From positions 2,356,001 through 2,420,000 of the forward strand of contig NZ_CP035494.1 in NCBI RefSeq assembly GCF_004135285.1: 64,000 nt of DNA, read 5' to 3'. Position 1 is the stretch's first letter. Every line of letters begins with the position of its first letter. The notes below the pieces were generated by a model. It did no database searches and was not told where the DNA came from. It saw only the letters and a program-made list of their open reading frames with translations. This DNA comes from Microbacterium protaetiae. GTDB lineage: Bacteria; Actinomycetota; Actinomycetes; Actinomycetales; Microbacteriaceae. Both the position numbers and the translations under genes were made by a program. This document shows positions 50,831 through 59,425 of this stretch, piece by piece.

Positions 50831-51279
50831 GAGTCGTCGACGCGAACGTGTTGCTGTACGCGGTGAACCCGGCCACCGAGCACCACACCGCATCGCTGGC
50901 CTGGCTGGACAGGGCCCTCGACGGCGAAGACAACGTCGGGTTCACCTGGAATGCGCTGCTGGCCTTCGTTCGCATATCGACCAATCCGCGCATCATGCCG
51001 AGCCCTGCCGACCCCGCCGCAGCAATGGCCCAGGTGCACGATTGGCTCGCCGCCCCCAGCGCTCACGTCCTGAACCCCGGGGCGCGGCATCCCGAAATCC
51101 TGGAGCGGCTGCTGGTCACCCGTGGCGTGGCCGCCAACCTCGTGAACGACGCACATCTCGCGGCGATGGCTATCGAGCATCACGCGACGATCGTCAGCTA
51201 TGACAGCGACTTCGATCTCTTCGAGGGGGTACGTGTGAACCGCCCCGACGACCTTCTGCGCAACCACAGACAGCGCTGA
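50827..51279 (+). CDS. VapC-like PIN domain toxin
   Basis: 150 residues from TTG 50827 (TTGA overlap with the antitoxin). PIN-domain acidic residues: Asp5 (VVDANVLLYAV), Glu near residue 18 (ATEH), Asp near 108 (VNDAHLAAMA) and Asp in YDSDFDLF. A TA-group PIN RNase; the target RNA is unknown. Appears intact, unlike the second pair at 56.2 kb. Confidence 0.87.
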   Translation: MRVVDANVLLYAVNPATEHHTASLAWLDRALDGEDNVGFTWNALLAFVRISTNPRIMPSPADPAAAMAQVHDWLAAPSAHVLNPGARHPEILERLLVTRGVAANLVNDAHLAAMAIEHHATIVSYDSDFDLFEGVRVNRPDDLLRNHRQR

Positions 51280-51284
51280 GCGTG

Positions 51285-51322
51285 CGAGGTCCCCGCCCCG
51301 ATGAACCAGGACGGGGACCTCG
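51285..51322. terminator. bidirectional terminator between vapC and malate synthase genes
   Basis: Perfect 11-bp stem CGAGGTCCCCG/CGGGGACCTCG with a 16-nt loop, between convergent genes. Confidence 0.75.
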
Positions 51323-51333
51323 TAGCGAGCGCG

Positions 51334-52995
51334 TCAGTCCTCCTCGACGAGGTACTTCGAGTACGCACCCTGCGTGAGGAATGCGGGGAACTCCTCGCGC
51401 AGCGACACCTCGCGGAACACCTCGGCGGCGTCGTCGAACCGGTCGCCGTCGAAGCGTGGCGCCGAGGCCAGCACCTGGTCGATGAGTTCTTCGACGTACT
51501 CCTTCGTGATGGCCGTGCCCTCGGCGGTGACCCGGTCCTGGTGGATCCACTGCCAGATCTGCGAACGCGAGATCTCGGCGGTGGCGGCATCCTCCATCAG
51601 ATTGTCGATCGCAACCGCTCCCAGCCCCCGCAACCACGCCTCGATGTAGCGGATGCCCACCGACACGTTGCCTTGCACGCCCGCCTCGGTGATCGGCCGC
51701 CCGATGCGCAGATCAATCAGCTGCCGAGCCTCGACGTGCACATCATCACGCTGCCGATCGATCTGGTTCGGCTTCTCGCCCAGCACGGCGTCGAACTCGG
51801 CCTGCGCGGCGGGGATCAAGTCGGGATGGGCCACCCAGGTGCCGTCGAAGCCGTCGCCGGCCTCGCGGTTCTTGTCGGCGGCGACCTTCTCCAACGCCTG
51901 TGCGGTCACCTCGGCATCGCGTCGGTTCGGGATGAAGGCGCTCATCCCGCCGATCGCGAACGCCCCGCGGCGATGGCACGTCTTCACCAGCAGCTCGGTG
52001 TACGCCCGCATGAACGGCACCGTCATCGTGACCTCACTGCGATCGGGCAGAACGAAGCGGGCCCCCCGGCCGCGATAGTTCTTGATGATCGAGAAGATAT
52101 AGTCCCAGCGTCCGGCGTTCAGGCCCGCGCAGTGCTCGCGCAGCTCGAACAGGATCTCTTCCATCTCGAACGCCGCAGGCAGCGTCTCGATGAGCACCGT
52201 CGCCCGGATCGTCCCGTGCTCGATGCCGATGTAGTGCTCACTGAAGGTGAAGACGTCGTCCCAGAGCTTGGCCTCTTCGGCGCTCTCGATCTTCGGCAGA
52301 TAGAAATACGGGCCGGTGCCGGCATCGATCAGCGCCTGCGCGTTGTGGAAGAAGTACAGCCCGAAGTCGACGAGCGAGCCGGATGCCGCCATCCGGCGCC
52401 CGGCACGGTCGGTGAAGCGGATGTGCTCCTCGACGAGGTGCCACCCGCGGGGGCGCATCACGATCGTCGGCGTGCGCTCGGCCGTGACCCGATACTGCTT
52501 GCCGGCCTCGTTCGTGTACTCGAGCTGCCCGCGGATCGCGTCGAACAGCGACAGCTGCCCCTCGATGACGTTGCGCCAGGTGGGGCTGGTGGCATCTTCC
52601 TGGTCGGCCAGCCACACCCGCGCTCCCGAGTTGAGCGCGTTGATGGTCATCTTCGGGTCGGTGGGACCGGTGATCTCCACGCGGCGGTCGACCAGCCCGG
52701 GGGCGGTGCCGGCCACCCGCCAGTCGGGGTCGTTGCGGATATGCGCGGTGTCGTCGCGGAAGTGCGGGTCGTGCCCGTTGCCGATCTCGAACCGGCGCCG
52801 CATCCGCTCGGCCAGCCGGTCGTGCCGGCGGCCGCCGAAGCGGTGATGCAGCTCGGTGAGGAAGGCCAGCGCGTCGGGCGTGAGGATCTCGTCATACCGA
52901 TCGCGGAGGGGGCCTTCGACCTCGATCTGCGGCTCGTGTGTCTGGGTGGGGATGGGGGTCGTCGTGGGCGGAATGCCCGTGGTGGTGATGCTCAT
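51334..52995 (-). CDS. aceB: malate synthase A
   Basis: 553 residues. Features of the A isoform: TDPKMTINALNSGARVWLADQEDA, MRPRGWHLVEEHI, PKIESAEEAKLWDDVF, catalytic ETLPAAFEMEEILFEL-type segment, and C-terminal VEARQLIDLRIG.. and QIWQWIHQDR. Joins glyoxylate and acetyl-CoA to malate in the glyoxylate shunt. AGGAG lies before the ATG. Same strand as isocitrate lyase upstream, 218 nt away. Confidence 0.95.
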   Translation of the reverse strand: MSITTTGIPPTTTPIPTQTHEPQIEVEGPLRDRYDEILTPDALAFLTELHHRFGGRRHDRLAERMRRRFEIGNGHDPHFRDDTAHIRNDPDWRVAGTAPGLVDRRVEITGPTDPKMTINALNSGARVWLADQEDATSPTWRNVIEGQLSLFDAIRGQLEYTNEAGKQYRVTAERTPTIVMRPRGWHLVEEHIRFTDRAGRRMAASGSLVDFGLYFFHNAQALIDAGTGPYFYLPKIESAEEAKLWDDVFTFSEHYIGIEHGTIRATVLIETLPAAFEMEEILFELREHCAGLNAGRWDYIFSIIKNYRGRGARFVLPDRSEVTMTVPFMRAYTELLVKTCHRRGAFAIGGMSAFIPNRRDAEVTAQALEKVAADKNREAGDGFDGTWVAHPDLIPAAQAEFDAVLGEKPNQIDRQRDDVHVEARQLIDLRIGRPITEAGVQGNVSVGIRYIEAWLRGLGAVAIDNLMEDAATAEISRSQIWQWIHQDRVTAEGTAITKEYVEELIDQVLASAPRFDGDRFDDAAEVFREVSLREEFPAFLTQGAYSKYLVEED

Positions 52996-53015
52996 GATGT
53001 GCTCCTGTCGGAAGG

Positions 53016-53100
53016 TTCGGTCGTTGAGCGAGGGAGCGAAGCGACCGAGTCGAAACGTGGTCGGTGCGTTTCGACTCGCTTCGCTCGCTCAACGACCGAA
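53016..53100. repeat. dispersed inverted repeat of the GGTCGTTGAGCGAG type
   Basis: TTCGGTCGTTGAGCGAG... (53016-53057) pairs with ...CTCGCTCAACGACCGAA (53067-53100), with an extra ~8 nt in the left arm. From general knowledge, this element is repeated widely in Microbacteriaceae genomes, typically after genes. Confidence 0.8.
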
Positions 53101-53112
53101 GGAAAGAGAGTC

Positions 53113-53155
53113 GGATGCCTCGGCCCAGGGATTCGACTCGAAGGCCGAGGCATCC
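53113..53155 (-). terminator. isocitrate lyase terminator hairpin
   Basis: Perfect 13-bp stem GGATGCCTCGGCC/GGCCGAGGCATCC with a 17-nt loop, 59 nt after the aceA stop. Confidence 0.7.
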
Positions 53156-53213
53156 GTGACCGGGATCGCCGGTCGGTCTGTGGGGAACTGTCACGTCAGG
53201 TCGACGAGACAGC

Positions 53214-54524
53214 TCAGTGGAACTGTGCGGCCTCGGTGGAGCCGGCCAGGGCGAGAGTGGCGCTATCGGGGTTGAGCGCGGTGGAGACCACGTCGAAATA
53301 GCCCGTTCCGGCCTCGCGCTGGTGCTTGGTGGCGGTGTAGCCGTCGGCTTCTGCGGCGAATTCGGCCTCTTGCAGGTCGACGTACGCGCTCATGGCGCGC
53401 TGCGCGTAACCGCGGGCGAGATCGAACATGGAGTGATTGAGGGCGTGGAAGCCGGCCAGCGTGATGAACTGGAACGCGTAGCCCAGCTCGGCCAGGTCGG
53501 ACTGGAACCGCGCGATCTGCGCGTCGTCCAGCTTGCTCTTCCAGTTGAAGCTCGGCGAGCAGTTGTAGGCCAGTTTCTTGCCGGGGAACTGCGCGTGGAT
53601 CGCGTTCGCGAACTCGCGGGCCAGTTCGACGTCGGGTTCACCGGTCTCCACCCACAGCAGGTCGGCGTACGGGGCGAAGGCCAGGCCACGGGCGATGACC
53701 GGCTCGATGCCGGCGCGCACCCGGTAGAAGCCCTCGGTGGTGCGCTCGCCGGTGAGGAAGGGCCGGTCGCGCTCGTCGACGTCGCTGGTGATGAGGTCGG
53801 CGGCCAGCGAGTCGGTGCGGGCGATCATGACGGTGGGGACACCGGCGACGTCGGCGGCCAGCCGCGCGGCGTTGAGGGTGCGGATGTGCTGCTGCGTGGG
53901 AACGAGCACCTTGCCGCCGAGGTGGCCGCACTTCTTCTCGCTGGCCAGCTGGTCTTCCCAGTGGATGCCGGCGGCCCCGGCTTGGATCATCGACAGTGCG
54001 AGCTCGTAGGCGTTCAGCGGGCCGCCGAACCCGGCCTCGGCGTCGGCGACGATGGGGGCCAGCCAGTCCTGGGTGATCTCGCCCTCGGCGTGCTCGAGCT
54101 GATCCTGACGCAGCAGCGCGTTGTTGATGCGGCGGACCACGGCCGGCACCGAGTTGGCCGGGTACAGGCTCTGGTCGGGATATGTCTGGCCGGCGAGGTT
54201 GCCGTCGGCGGCCACCTGCCAGCCCGAGAGGTAGATGGCCTTCAGGCCAGCGCGCACCTGCTGCACGGCCTGCCCACCGGTGTAGGCGCCCAGGGCCCGC
54301 ACATAGTCTTCGGTGTGCAGCAGGTTCCACAGCGTCTCGGCGCCGCGGTGTGCGAGGGTCGCCTCTTCGCGGACGCTGCCGCGCAGCCGGATGACGTCCT
54401 CGGCGGTGTAGGTGCGCTCGATGCCGTCCCACCGCGGGTCGGTGTCCCAGATCTCCTGCAGCTCGGCGGCGGTCTGAACCTGGTCGCCCGCGCGCAGGGG
54501 GCCGGAGGTGGAGGTGAATGTCAT
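53214..54524 (-). CDS. aceA: isocitrate lyase
   Basis: 436 residues from ATG 54524 (AAGGAG upstream). Catalytic signature [11 protein letters not shown] with Cys199, and [18 protein letters not shown] for Mg and substrate binding, [12 protein letters not shown] near the C-terminus. Splits isocitrate into succinate and glyoxylate. The frame stays open far upstream, but only as an antisense shadow of ramB. Divergent from ramB, which in Corynebacterium represses it. Confidence 0.96.
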   Translation of the reverse strand: MTFTSTSGPLRAGDQVQTAAELQEIWDTDPRWDGIERTYTAEDVIRLRGSVREEATLAHRGAETLWNLLHTEDYVRALGAYTGGQAVQQVRAGLKAIYLSGWQVAADGNLAGQTYPDQSLYPANSVPAVVRRINNALLRQDQLEHAEGEITQDWLAPIVADAEAGFGGPLNAYELALSMIQAGAAGIHWEDQLASEKKCGHLGGKVLVPTQQHIRTLNAARLAADVAGVPTVMIARTDSLAADLITSDVDERDRPFLTGERTTEGFYRVRAGIEPVIARGLAFAPYADLLWVETGEPDVELAREFANAIHAQFPGKKLAYNCSPSFNWKSKLDDAQIARFQSDLAELGYAFQFITLAGFHALNHSMFDLARGYAQRAMSAYVDLQEAEFAAEADGYTATKHQREAGTGYFDVVSTALNPDSATLALAGSTEAAQFH

Positions 54525-54662
54525 GGCGTTCTCCTTCGAGTGCTTCGGGCGGGATGCCGCGGCCTGTCGTGTGACTCCACTCTCAGTGAAGATCGGCGGT
54601 AGCCATGACCAAATCTCCGGAGAAGTTTGTGCGTATTTCTGTTTTCGTGACATCATCGCGGG
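54525..54662. promoter_or_regulatory. aceA-ramB divergent promoter region
   Basis: Contains TCTCCGGAGA palindrome (54614-54623) next to AGAAGTTTGTGCG, which resembles the corynebacterial RamB site AAAGTTTGCAA, placed where both promoters could be controlled. Confidence 0.45.
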
Positions 54663-56141
54663 ATGACTGACGTGATCACGGCGGAAGCGGCATCCTCCCC
54701 CCTCGAAGATCAAGAGGTGGACGCACTGACCATCGGCCGTCGCATTCGGCAGCTGCGCACGGCGCAGCAGATGACCCTGGAGACCCTCGCCAGCGCCATC
54801 GGGCGCGCCCCCAGCCAGCTGTCGATGGTCGAGAACGGCAAACGCGAACCCAAGCTCACGCAGCTGCGTGCCATAGCGCGGGCGCTGGGCACGACGCTCG
54901 ACGCCCTCCTGGAGTCGGAGCCGCTCGACGAACGCGCCGAGCTCGAGATCGCTCTCGAGCGCGCCATGAGCGGCCAGACGTTCCGTGCCCTGGGGATCGC
55001 GCCCTTCCGCATCGGCAAGAGCGTGCCCGACGACGCTCTGCGGGCCCTGGTCGCGCTGCAGGGCGAGATCGACCGGCTGAGGGATGAGCGCTCGGCGACG
55101 CCCGAAGAGGCGCGCCGCGCCAATGTCGCGCTGCGCCGGCTGATGCGCCGGCAAGACAACTATTTCCCCGAGCTCGAGGCAGAGGCCGGCAGGCTGCTGC
55201 AGGCCGTGGACCACCCGGGCGGACCGCTCACGCAGCGCACGGCATCCGACATCGCCGCCCACCTCGGGTTCACGCTGCACTACGTCGCCGATCTGCCGCA
55301 GACCACGCGCAGCGTCGCCGACCTGCGCAACGGGCGGCTGTATCTGTCGAACCGGCTCACGGCCAAGGGCGACCCGCGCACCGCGGTGCTGCAGGCGCTG
55401 TCCAGCCGCATCCTCGGGCACGACGAGCCGACCAGCTACGCGCAGTTCCTGCGCCAGCGGGTGGAGACGAACTACCTCACCGGAGCCCTGCTGATTCCCG
55501 AGGCGCACGCGGTGCCGTTTCTCAAAGACGCCAAGAACGACAAGGCGATCTCGATCGAAGATCTGCGTGACGCCTATTCGGTGTCGTACGAGACGGCCGC
55601 GCATCGGTTCACCAACTTGGCGACCGTGCACCTGGGCATCCGGGTGCACTTCCTCAAGGTGCATGAGTCGGGCACGATCACGAAGGCCTACGAGAACGAC
55701 GACGTGAACTTTCCGACCGACCGGCTGGGTTCGATCGAGGGGCAGATGTGCTGCCGCAAGTGGACCAGCCGCGTCGTCTTCGACGTCGACGACTATTTCA
55801 ACCCGTACTACCAGTACACCGATACGGGCAACGGCACCTACTGGTGCACGGCGCGCGTGCAGTCTTCCAGCGAGGGCGCGCACTCGGTGTCGGTGGGCGT
55901 GCGCTTCGACGACACGAAATGGTTCCTCGGTCGCGACACCACCAACCGCGGCGTCTCGCCGCACGCCACCGAGGTGTGCTGCCGCCGTGCCCCCGCCGAC
56001 CTCGAGTCGACCTGGCGCGGCAGCTCGTGGCCGAACGTCGCTACCCCGCGCACGCTGCTGGCCACTCTGCCGACCGGGGCCTTCCCTGGTGTGGACACGA
56101 CCGACGTGTACGAGTTCCTACAGGCGCACGCGCCGGCGTGA
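54663..56141 (+). CDS. ramB: RamB-like XRE/ImmA-type acyl-responsive regulator
   Basis: 492 residues. N-terminal XRE HTH ([25 protein letters not shown] ... [10 protein letters not shown], residues ~20-75), a middle ImmA/IrrE-like part in which the zinc HExxH is not seen (PEAHAVPFL instead), and a C-terminal DUF2083 part with CC pairs (QMCCRKW, EVCCRRA). This is the architecture of RamB, the regulator of acetate and glyoxylate genes; its place beside aceA supports the name. Confidence 0.88.
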   Translation: MTDVITAEAASSPLEDQEVDALTIGRRIRQLRTAQQMTLETLASAIGRAPSQLSMVENGKREPKLTQLRAIARALGTTLDALLESEPLDERAELEIALERAMSGQTFRALGIAPFRIGKSVPDDALRALVALQGEIDRLRDERSATPEEARRANVALRRLMRRQDNYFPELEAEAGRLLQAVDHPGGPLTQRTASDIAAHLGFTLHYVADLPQTTRSVADLRNGRLYLSNRLTAKGDPRTAVLQALSSRILGHDEPTSYAQFLRQRVETNYLTGALLIPEAHAVPFLKDAKNDKAISIEDLRDAYSVSYETAAHRFTNLATVHLGIRVHFLKVHESGTITKAYENDDVNFPTDRLGSIEGQMCCRKWTSRVVFDVDDYFNPYYQYTDTGNGTYWCTARVQSSSEGAHSVSVGVRFDDTKWFLGRDTTNRGVSPHATEVCCRRAPADLESTWRGSSWPNVATPRTLLATLPTGAFPGVDTTDVYEFLQAHAPA

Positions 56142-56165
56142 AAACCATGGGGGCACACTGGGGGT

Positions 56166-56387
56166 ATGCCCAAGGTCAGCATCTACGTTCCCGATGCTCT
56201 CTACGATGAGGTCCGCCGCAAGAAGATCCCCCTGTCGACGGTGGCTCAACGCGCCTTCGAAGATGCGGTGAACGCGCGTGGCAACACCGAGTGGATCGCC
56301 GCTGCTCGCAGCCGCACGCCGCGTACCGATGACGTCATCGACGTCGTCGCGCTGCTCGACGACGTGCGCGGCGAGTTCGGGGCATGA
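56166..56387 (+). CDS. VapB-like antitoxin of a broken pair
   Basis: 73 residues: MPKVSIYVPDALYDEVRRKKI.LSTVAQRAFEDAV is a ribbon-helix-helix-type antitoxin N-terminus; the C-terminal part binds toxin. CACACT lies 6 nt before the ATG. It remains open although its toxin gene is disrupted. Confidence 0.75.
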   Translation: MPKVSIYVPDALYDEVRRKKIPLSTVAQRAFEDAVNARGNTEWIAAARSRTPRTDDVIDVVALLDDVRGEFGA

Positions 56388-56750
56388 TCGTCCTGGACGC
56401 CTCTGCGCTGGTCGATGTCGTGCTCGATCAACCCGCCAAGTCGCAGATCCTCGAATACCTCGACGACGAGATCTTCGCCCCGGCACACTAGATCGCCGAG
56501 GTGCCGGGCCGGTGCGATCGATGTGACAGCCGCCGAGGCCGCCGTGCACGAGGCGATGACCCTCGTCCAAGAGTTCGTGACCCCGGATGTCGGGCTCATC
56601 GACCGCGCTTACCAGCTGCGAGAGGGCATCCGTGTGCGTGATGGAATCTACGTCGCGCTCGCCGAGAGACTGCGGTGCCCGCTGTTGACCTCCGATAAGC
56701 GGCTTGCGGCGGCGCACCTCCCGTGCACGGTGGTGGTCCCGGCATCCTGA
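56384..56750 (+). pseudogene. disrupted VapC-like PIN toxin
   Basis: From ATG 56384 (overlapping the antitoxin stop) the PIN N-terminus MIVLDASALVDVVLDQPAK..IFAPAH is followed by an in-frame TAG at 56489. The rest (AIDVTAAEAAVHEAM ... RDGIYVALAERLRCPLLTSDKRLA) continues in another frame to 56750. A Gln codon mutated to TAG plus loss of ~10 codons would explain it. Toxin activity should be lost. Confidence 0.82.
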
Positions 56751-56774
56751 CCGGCCACGTGCCACACTCGGACT

Positions 56775-57851
56775 ATGGCGAGCGAACCGGCGACGACTAC
56801 GCCCCACCAGTCCCCGCGCCCCTGGCAGATCTGGGCGATCGCGGCGGCCATCGCGCTGGTCGTCGGCGGCGGAGCGGCGTGGGGGACCACCGCGATAGTG
56901 TCGGCGGTCACGCCGGATGCCGTGTGCAATGCGCAGCGCGTGGCCGACAGGGTGCTTCCCACCGTCGTGACGCTCGATGTCACGGGGGCTTCGGGTTCGG
57001 GGAACGGCACCGGCGAGGTCATCCGTGATTCGGGCTACATCCTCACCAACAGCCACGTCATCGCGATGACCGCAAGCGGAATCACCGTCACGTTCTCGAA
57101 CGGGCAGACCGCGCCGGCGACGCTGGTCGGCCGTGACACCCGCAACGACATCGCGGTGGTCAAGACCGAAGCCGACACGGCGCTGCCGGTCATCGACACC
57201 GGCGACCGCCACGCGCTCGCCGTGGGGCAGCCGGTGGTGGCCCTGGGGGCTCCGCTCGGACTCTCCAGCAGTGTGACCGCCGGAATCGTCAGCGCACTCG
57301 GCCGCAACGTGCCCGTCCCCGTCGACGACACGCGCTCCACGGTGCTGGCCGGCGCGATCCAGACCGACGCGGCGATAAACCCGGGAAATTCCGGCGGACC
57401 GCTCGTCGACTGCGCGGGACACATGATCGGCGTCAACACGGCGATAGCCACCGTGCCCGGCGAGACCGGCGCCAGTGGCGGATCGGTGGGCATCGGGTTC
57501 GCGGTGCCCGTCGACCTTGCCATGCGCATCGCCGACGAGATCATCGCACACGGGTCGATCTCGTATCCGAGCCTGGGCGCGCAGGTCACCCCGGTGCCGC
57601 CCGCGGCCGCCAAGGCTTGGGGCATCCCGCACGGGCTGTTCGTGCAGGCGGTCACGGGAGCTGCGGCGACGGCCGGTCTGCAGGCCGGCGACGTCATCGT
57701 GTCGATCGACGGTCGCGCGATGGACAGCATCGACGCCCTGAATCTCGTGCTGATCACCAAGACGGTCGGCGACGACATCGAGATCACCTATCTGCGCGAC
57801 GGCGATCAGCGCACCGCGACAGCGACCCTCACCGCGGCGCCGGCGGGCTGA
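56775..57851 (+). CDS. HtrA-like trypsin/PDZ serine protease
   Basis: 358 residues. One N-terminal membrane helix (IWAIAAAIALVVGGGAAW), then a trypsin domain with His94 (TNSHVI), Asp125 (NDIAVV) and Ser206 (GNSGGPL), then a PDZ domain (GLFVQAVTGAAATAGLQAGDVIVSIDG). Extracytoplasmic, membrane-anchored quality-control protease. Its 3' end overlaps the convergent PucR gene by 23 nt. Confidence 0.92.
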   Translation: MASEPATTTPHQSPRPWQIWAIAAAIALVVGGGAAWGTTAIVSAVTPDAVCNAQRVADRVLPTVVTLDVTGASGSGNGTGEVIRDSGYILTNSHVIAMTASGITVTFSNGQTAPATLVGRDTRNDIAVVKTEADTALPVIDTGDRHALAVGQPVVALGAPLGLSSSVTAGIVSALGRNVPVPVDDTRSTVLAGAIQTDAAINPGNSGGPLVDCAGHMIGVNTAIATVPGETGASGGSVGIGFAVPVDLAMRIADEIIAHGSISYPSLGAQVTPVPPAAAKAWGIPHGLFVQAVTGAAATAGLQAGDVIVSIDGRAMDSIDALNLVLITKTVGDDIEITYLRDGDQRTATATLTAAPAG

Positions 57852-59337
57852 GCGTCTGCAGCGCCGCCCACAGCTCCGCGCGCGCGGGGAACGTCGACAG
57901 ATCGAGCCCCAGAAGCTGCTCGGCCTGCGCTATCCGCGCACGCACGGTGTGCCGGTGCACGCCGAGAGCGTCGGCGGTGACGTCGTGCCGCGCGTCGTGG
58001 GCGAGCCATGCGCGCAGGGTCGCCGTCAGCGTCGGATGCTGTGCGAGCGGCGCGAGCAGTTCCGCCGCCAGGGCCCGCCCTGCCGTGGTGTCCAGCGCCG
58101 AGAGCACTCTTGCCCGGTTCAGGTCGACGAAGCGGGTGACCGGTTCGCTCCCGCGCTGCAGCGCTGTGCGCGCCTCGTCGAGGCCGCGCGAGAAGGCCGC
58201 ATACGGCACCGGTGTCGACACCCCGATGCGCACGGCGAATCGTCGGGCCAGATCGTCGAAGAGGGATGCCGCGGCCTGCGTGCTGGCCAGCACGAGGCCG
58301 TCGTCGTCGCGGCCGAAGAACAACGTGCCGCGCTCATAGTCCGTGCGCAGCTCGAGCCACTCGGTGACCGCGTCGTCGGCGGCATCCGTCGCCGCCACCA
58401 CCACCGGGGCCTCCGGCAGCCCACCCCACATGTCGCGTGCTATGCGGCGGGCGAGGGCGGGGTCTCCCGAGACGAGCGACTGCAACACGCCGCTGCGCAG
58501 CAGAGTGCGTGCCCGGGCGATGCCCGAGCCCTGCTCGAGTGCCAGCCCGGCCATCGCAATCACCGAGGTGACAAGGCCGCGGCCCTCTTGATCGAGATCG
58601 CTCGTGGCGATGGCGATCACGCCGCGCAGATGCCCGGCGTGACCGAGCGTCTGCAGCGTGAACGGGGTCTCACCAACGGCGAACGACGAGCCGGCGCGCG
58701 CTCCGCGGCGCAGCACCCGGGCGACATCGTCGGTCAGCGCGGCGGTGGTCGCGGCATCCAACACCCCCGCCGGATGCTCGCGTGTCAGCACACCCGCGGC
58801 GTCGAACAGACCGACCCAGGCGTCCAGCTGCTTGGCCAGTTCGGCCAGCGTCGCCCCCAAACCGTCGGGCCGCAGGGCGGCCAGGGCTATCGCCCGCTGG
58901 GCCGCCAGGGCCCAACTGCGCCGCGCGAAGGCCTGCGCTGCCATCGCCTCGGTGTGCACGCGCGCCACCGCGATGAACGGCGTGCGGTATGGCACCTCGA
59001 AAAGCGGCATACGCGCGGCGCGGCACGCGTCGATCAGCAGAGACGGGATGCCGGCACGCACGACGTCGGTGCCGAAGCCGAGTCCGCACACGCCCGCCTG
59101 CTGCAGCCGTCGCACGTAGTCGCCGACCTCGCCCGCATCCTCGCCCAGTTGTGTGCCCGTGGTCAGCAGCACGAGCTGATCGGTCAAAAACGGCGTCGGA
59201 TCGGCCAGGTCGGTGCCGTGCACCCACCGCACGGGAGCGTCCAGCGCGCCCGGCTCCAGGTCACTCTCGTCGATGGCCAGACGCAGATGCAGATCGCGTT
59301 GCGCGAATAGGCCACGCAACGTCGTGGCATCCATCAC
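57829..59337 (-). CDS. PucR family transcriptional regulator
   Basis: 502 residues. N-terminal PucR-type sensor domain (GTDLADPTPFLTDQLVLLTTG), a GGDEF-like central part, and a C-terminal HTH_30: LRAWLAHDARHDVTADALGVHRHTVRARIAQ. Start GTG 59337 or the adjacent ATG 59334, close after TATACA. Divergent from gabT, so it is the probable activator of the GABA operon (as GabR-like PucR proteins are elsewhere). Confidence 0.9.
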   Translation of the reverse strand: MMDATTLRGLFAQRDLHLRLAIDESDLEPGALDAPVRWVHGTDLADPTPFLTDQLVLLTTGTQLGEDAGEVGDYVRRLQQAGVCGLGFGTDVVRAGIPSLLIDACRAARMPLFEVPYRTPFIAVARVHTEAMAAQAFARRSWALAAQRAIALAALRPDGLGATLAELAKQLDAWVGLFDAAGVLTREHPAGVLDAATTAALTDDVARVLRRGARAGSSFAVGETPFTLQTLGHAGHLRGVIAIATSDLDQEGRGLVTSVIAMAGLALEQGSGIARARTLLRSGVLQSLVSGDPALARRIARDMWGGLPEAPVVVAATDAADDAVTEWLELRTDYERGTLFFGRDDDGLVLASTQAAASLFDDLARRFAVRIGVSTPVPYAAFSRGLDEARTALQRGSEPVTRFVDLNRARVLSALDTTAGRALAAELLAPLAQHPTLTATLRAWLAHDARHDVTADALGVHRHTVRARIAQAEQLLGLDLSTFPARAELWAALQTLSPPAPR

Positions 59338-59425
59338 AGCGCTGTATACGCGGTGTCGTTTCGCATGTGCTCACTGTACTTGGCGGAGGGTGTCGATCTG
59401 CGCATCGGCGACCTACGCTCGCAGT

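Noticed and set aside
53016..53100. novel element at the malate synthase start
   Set aside because: The GGTCGTTGAGCGAG-type inverted repeat is a common dispersed repeat in Microbacteriaceae, so it is annotated but not treated as new.
51301..53301. 666-codon plus-strand open frame
   Set aside because: Antisense of the malate synthase gene, which has full family motifs.
54525..55964. 480-codon N-terminal extension of the isocitrate lyase frame
   Set aside because: It lies antisense to ramB, has no family similarity, and isocitrate lyase has a normal start with AAGGAG at 54524.
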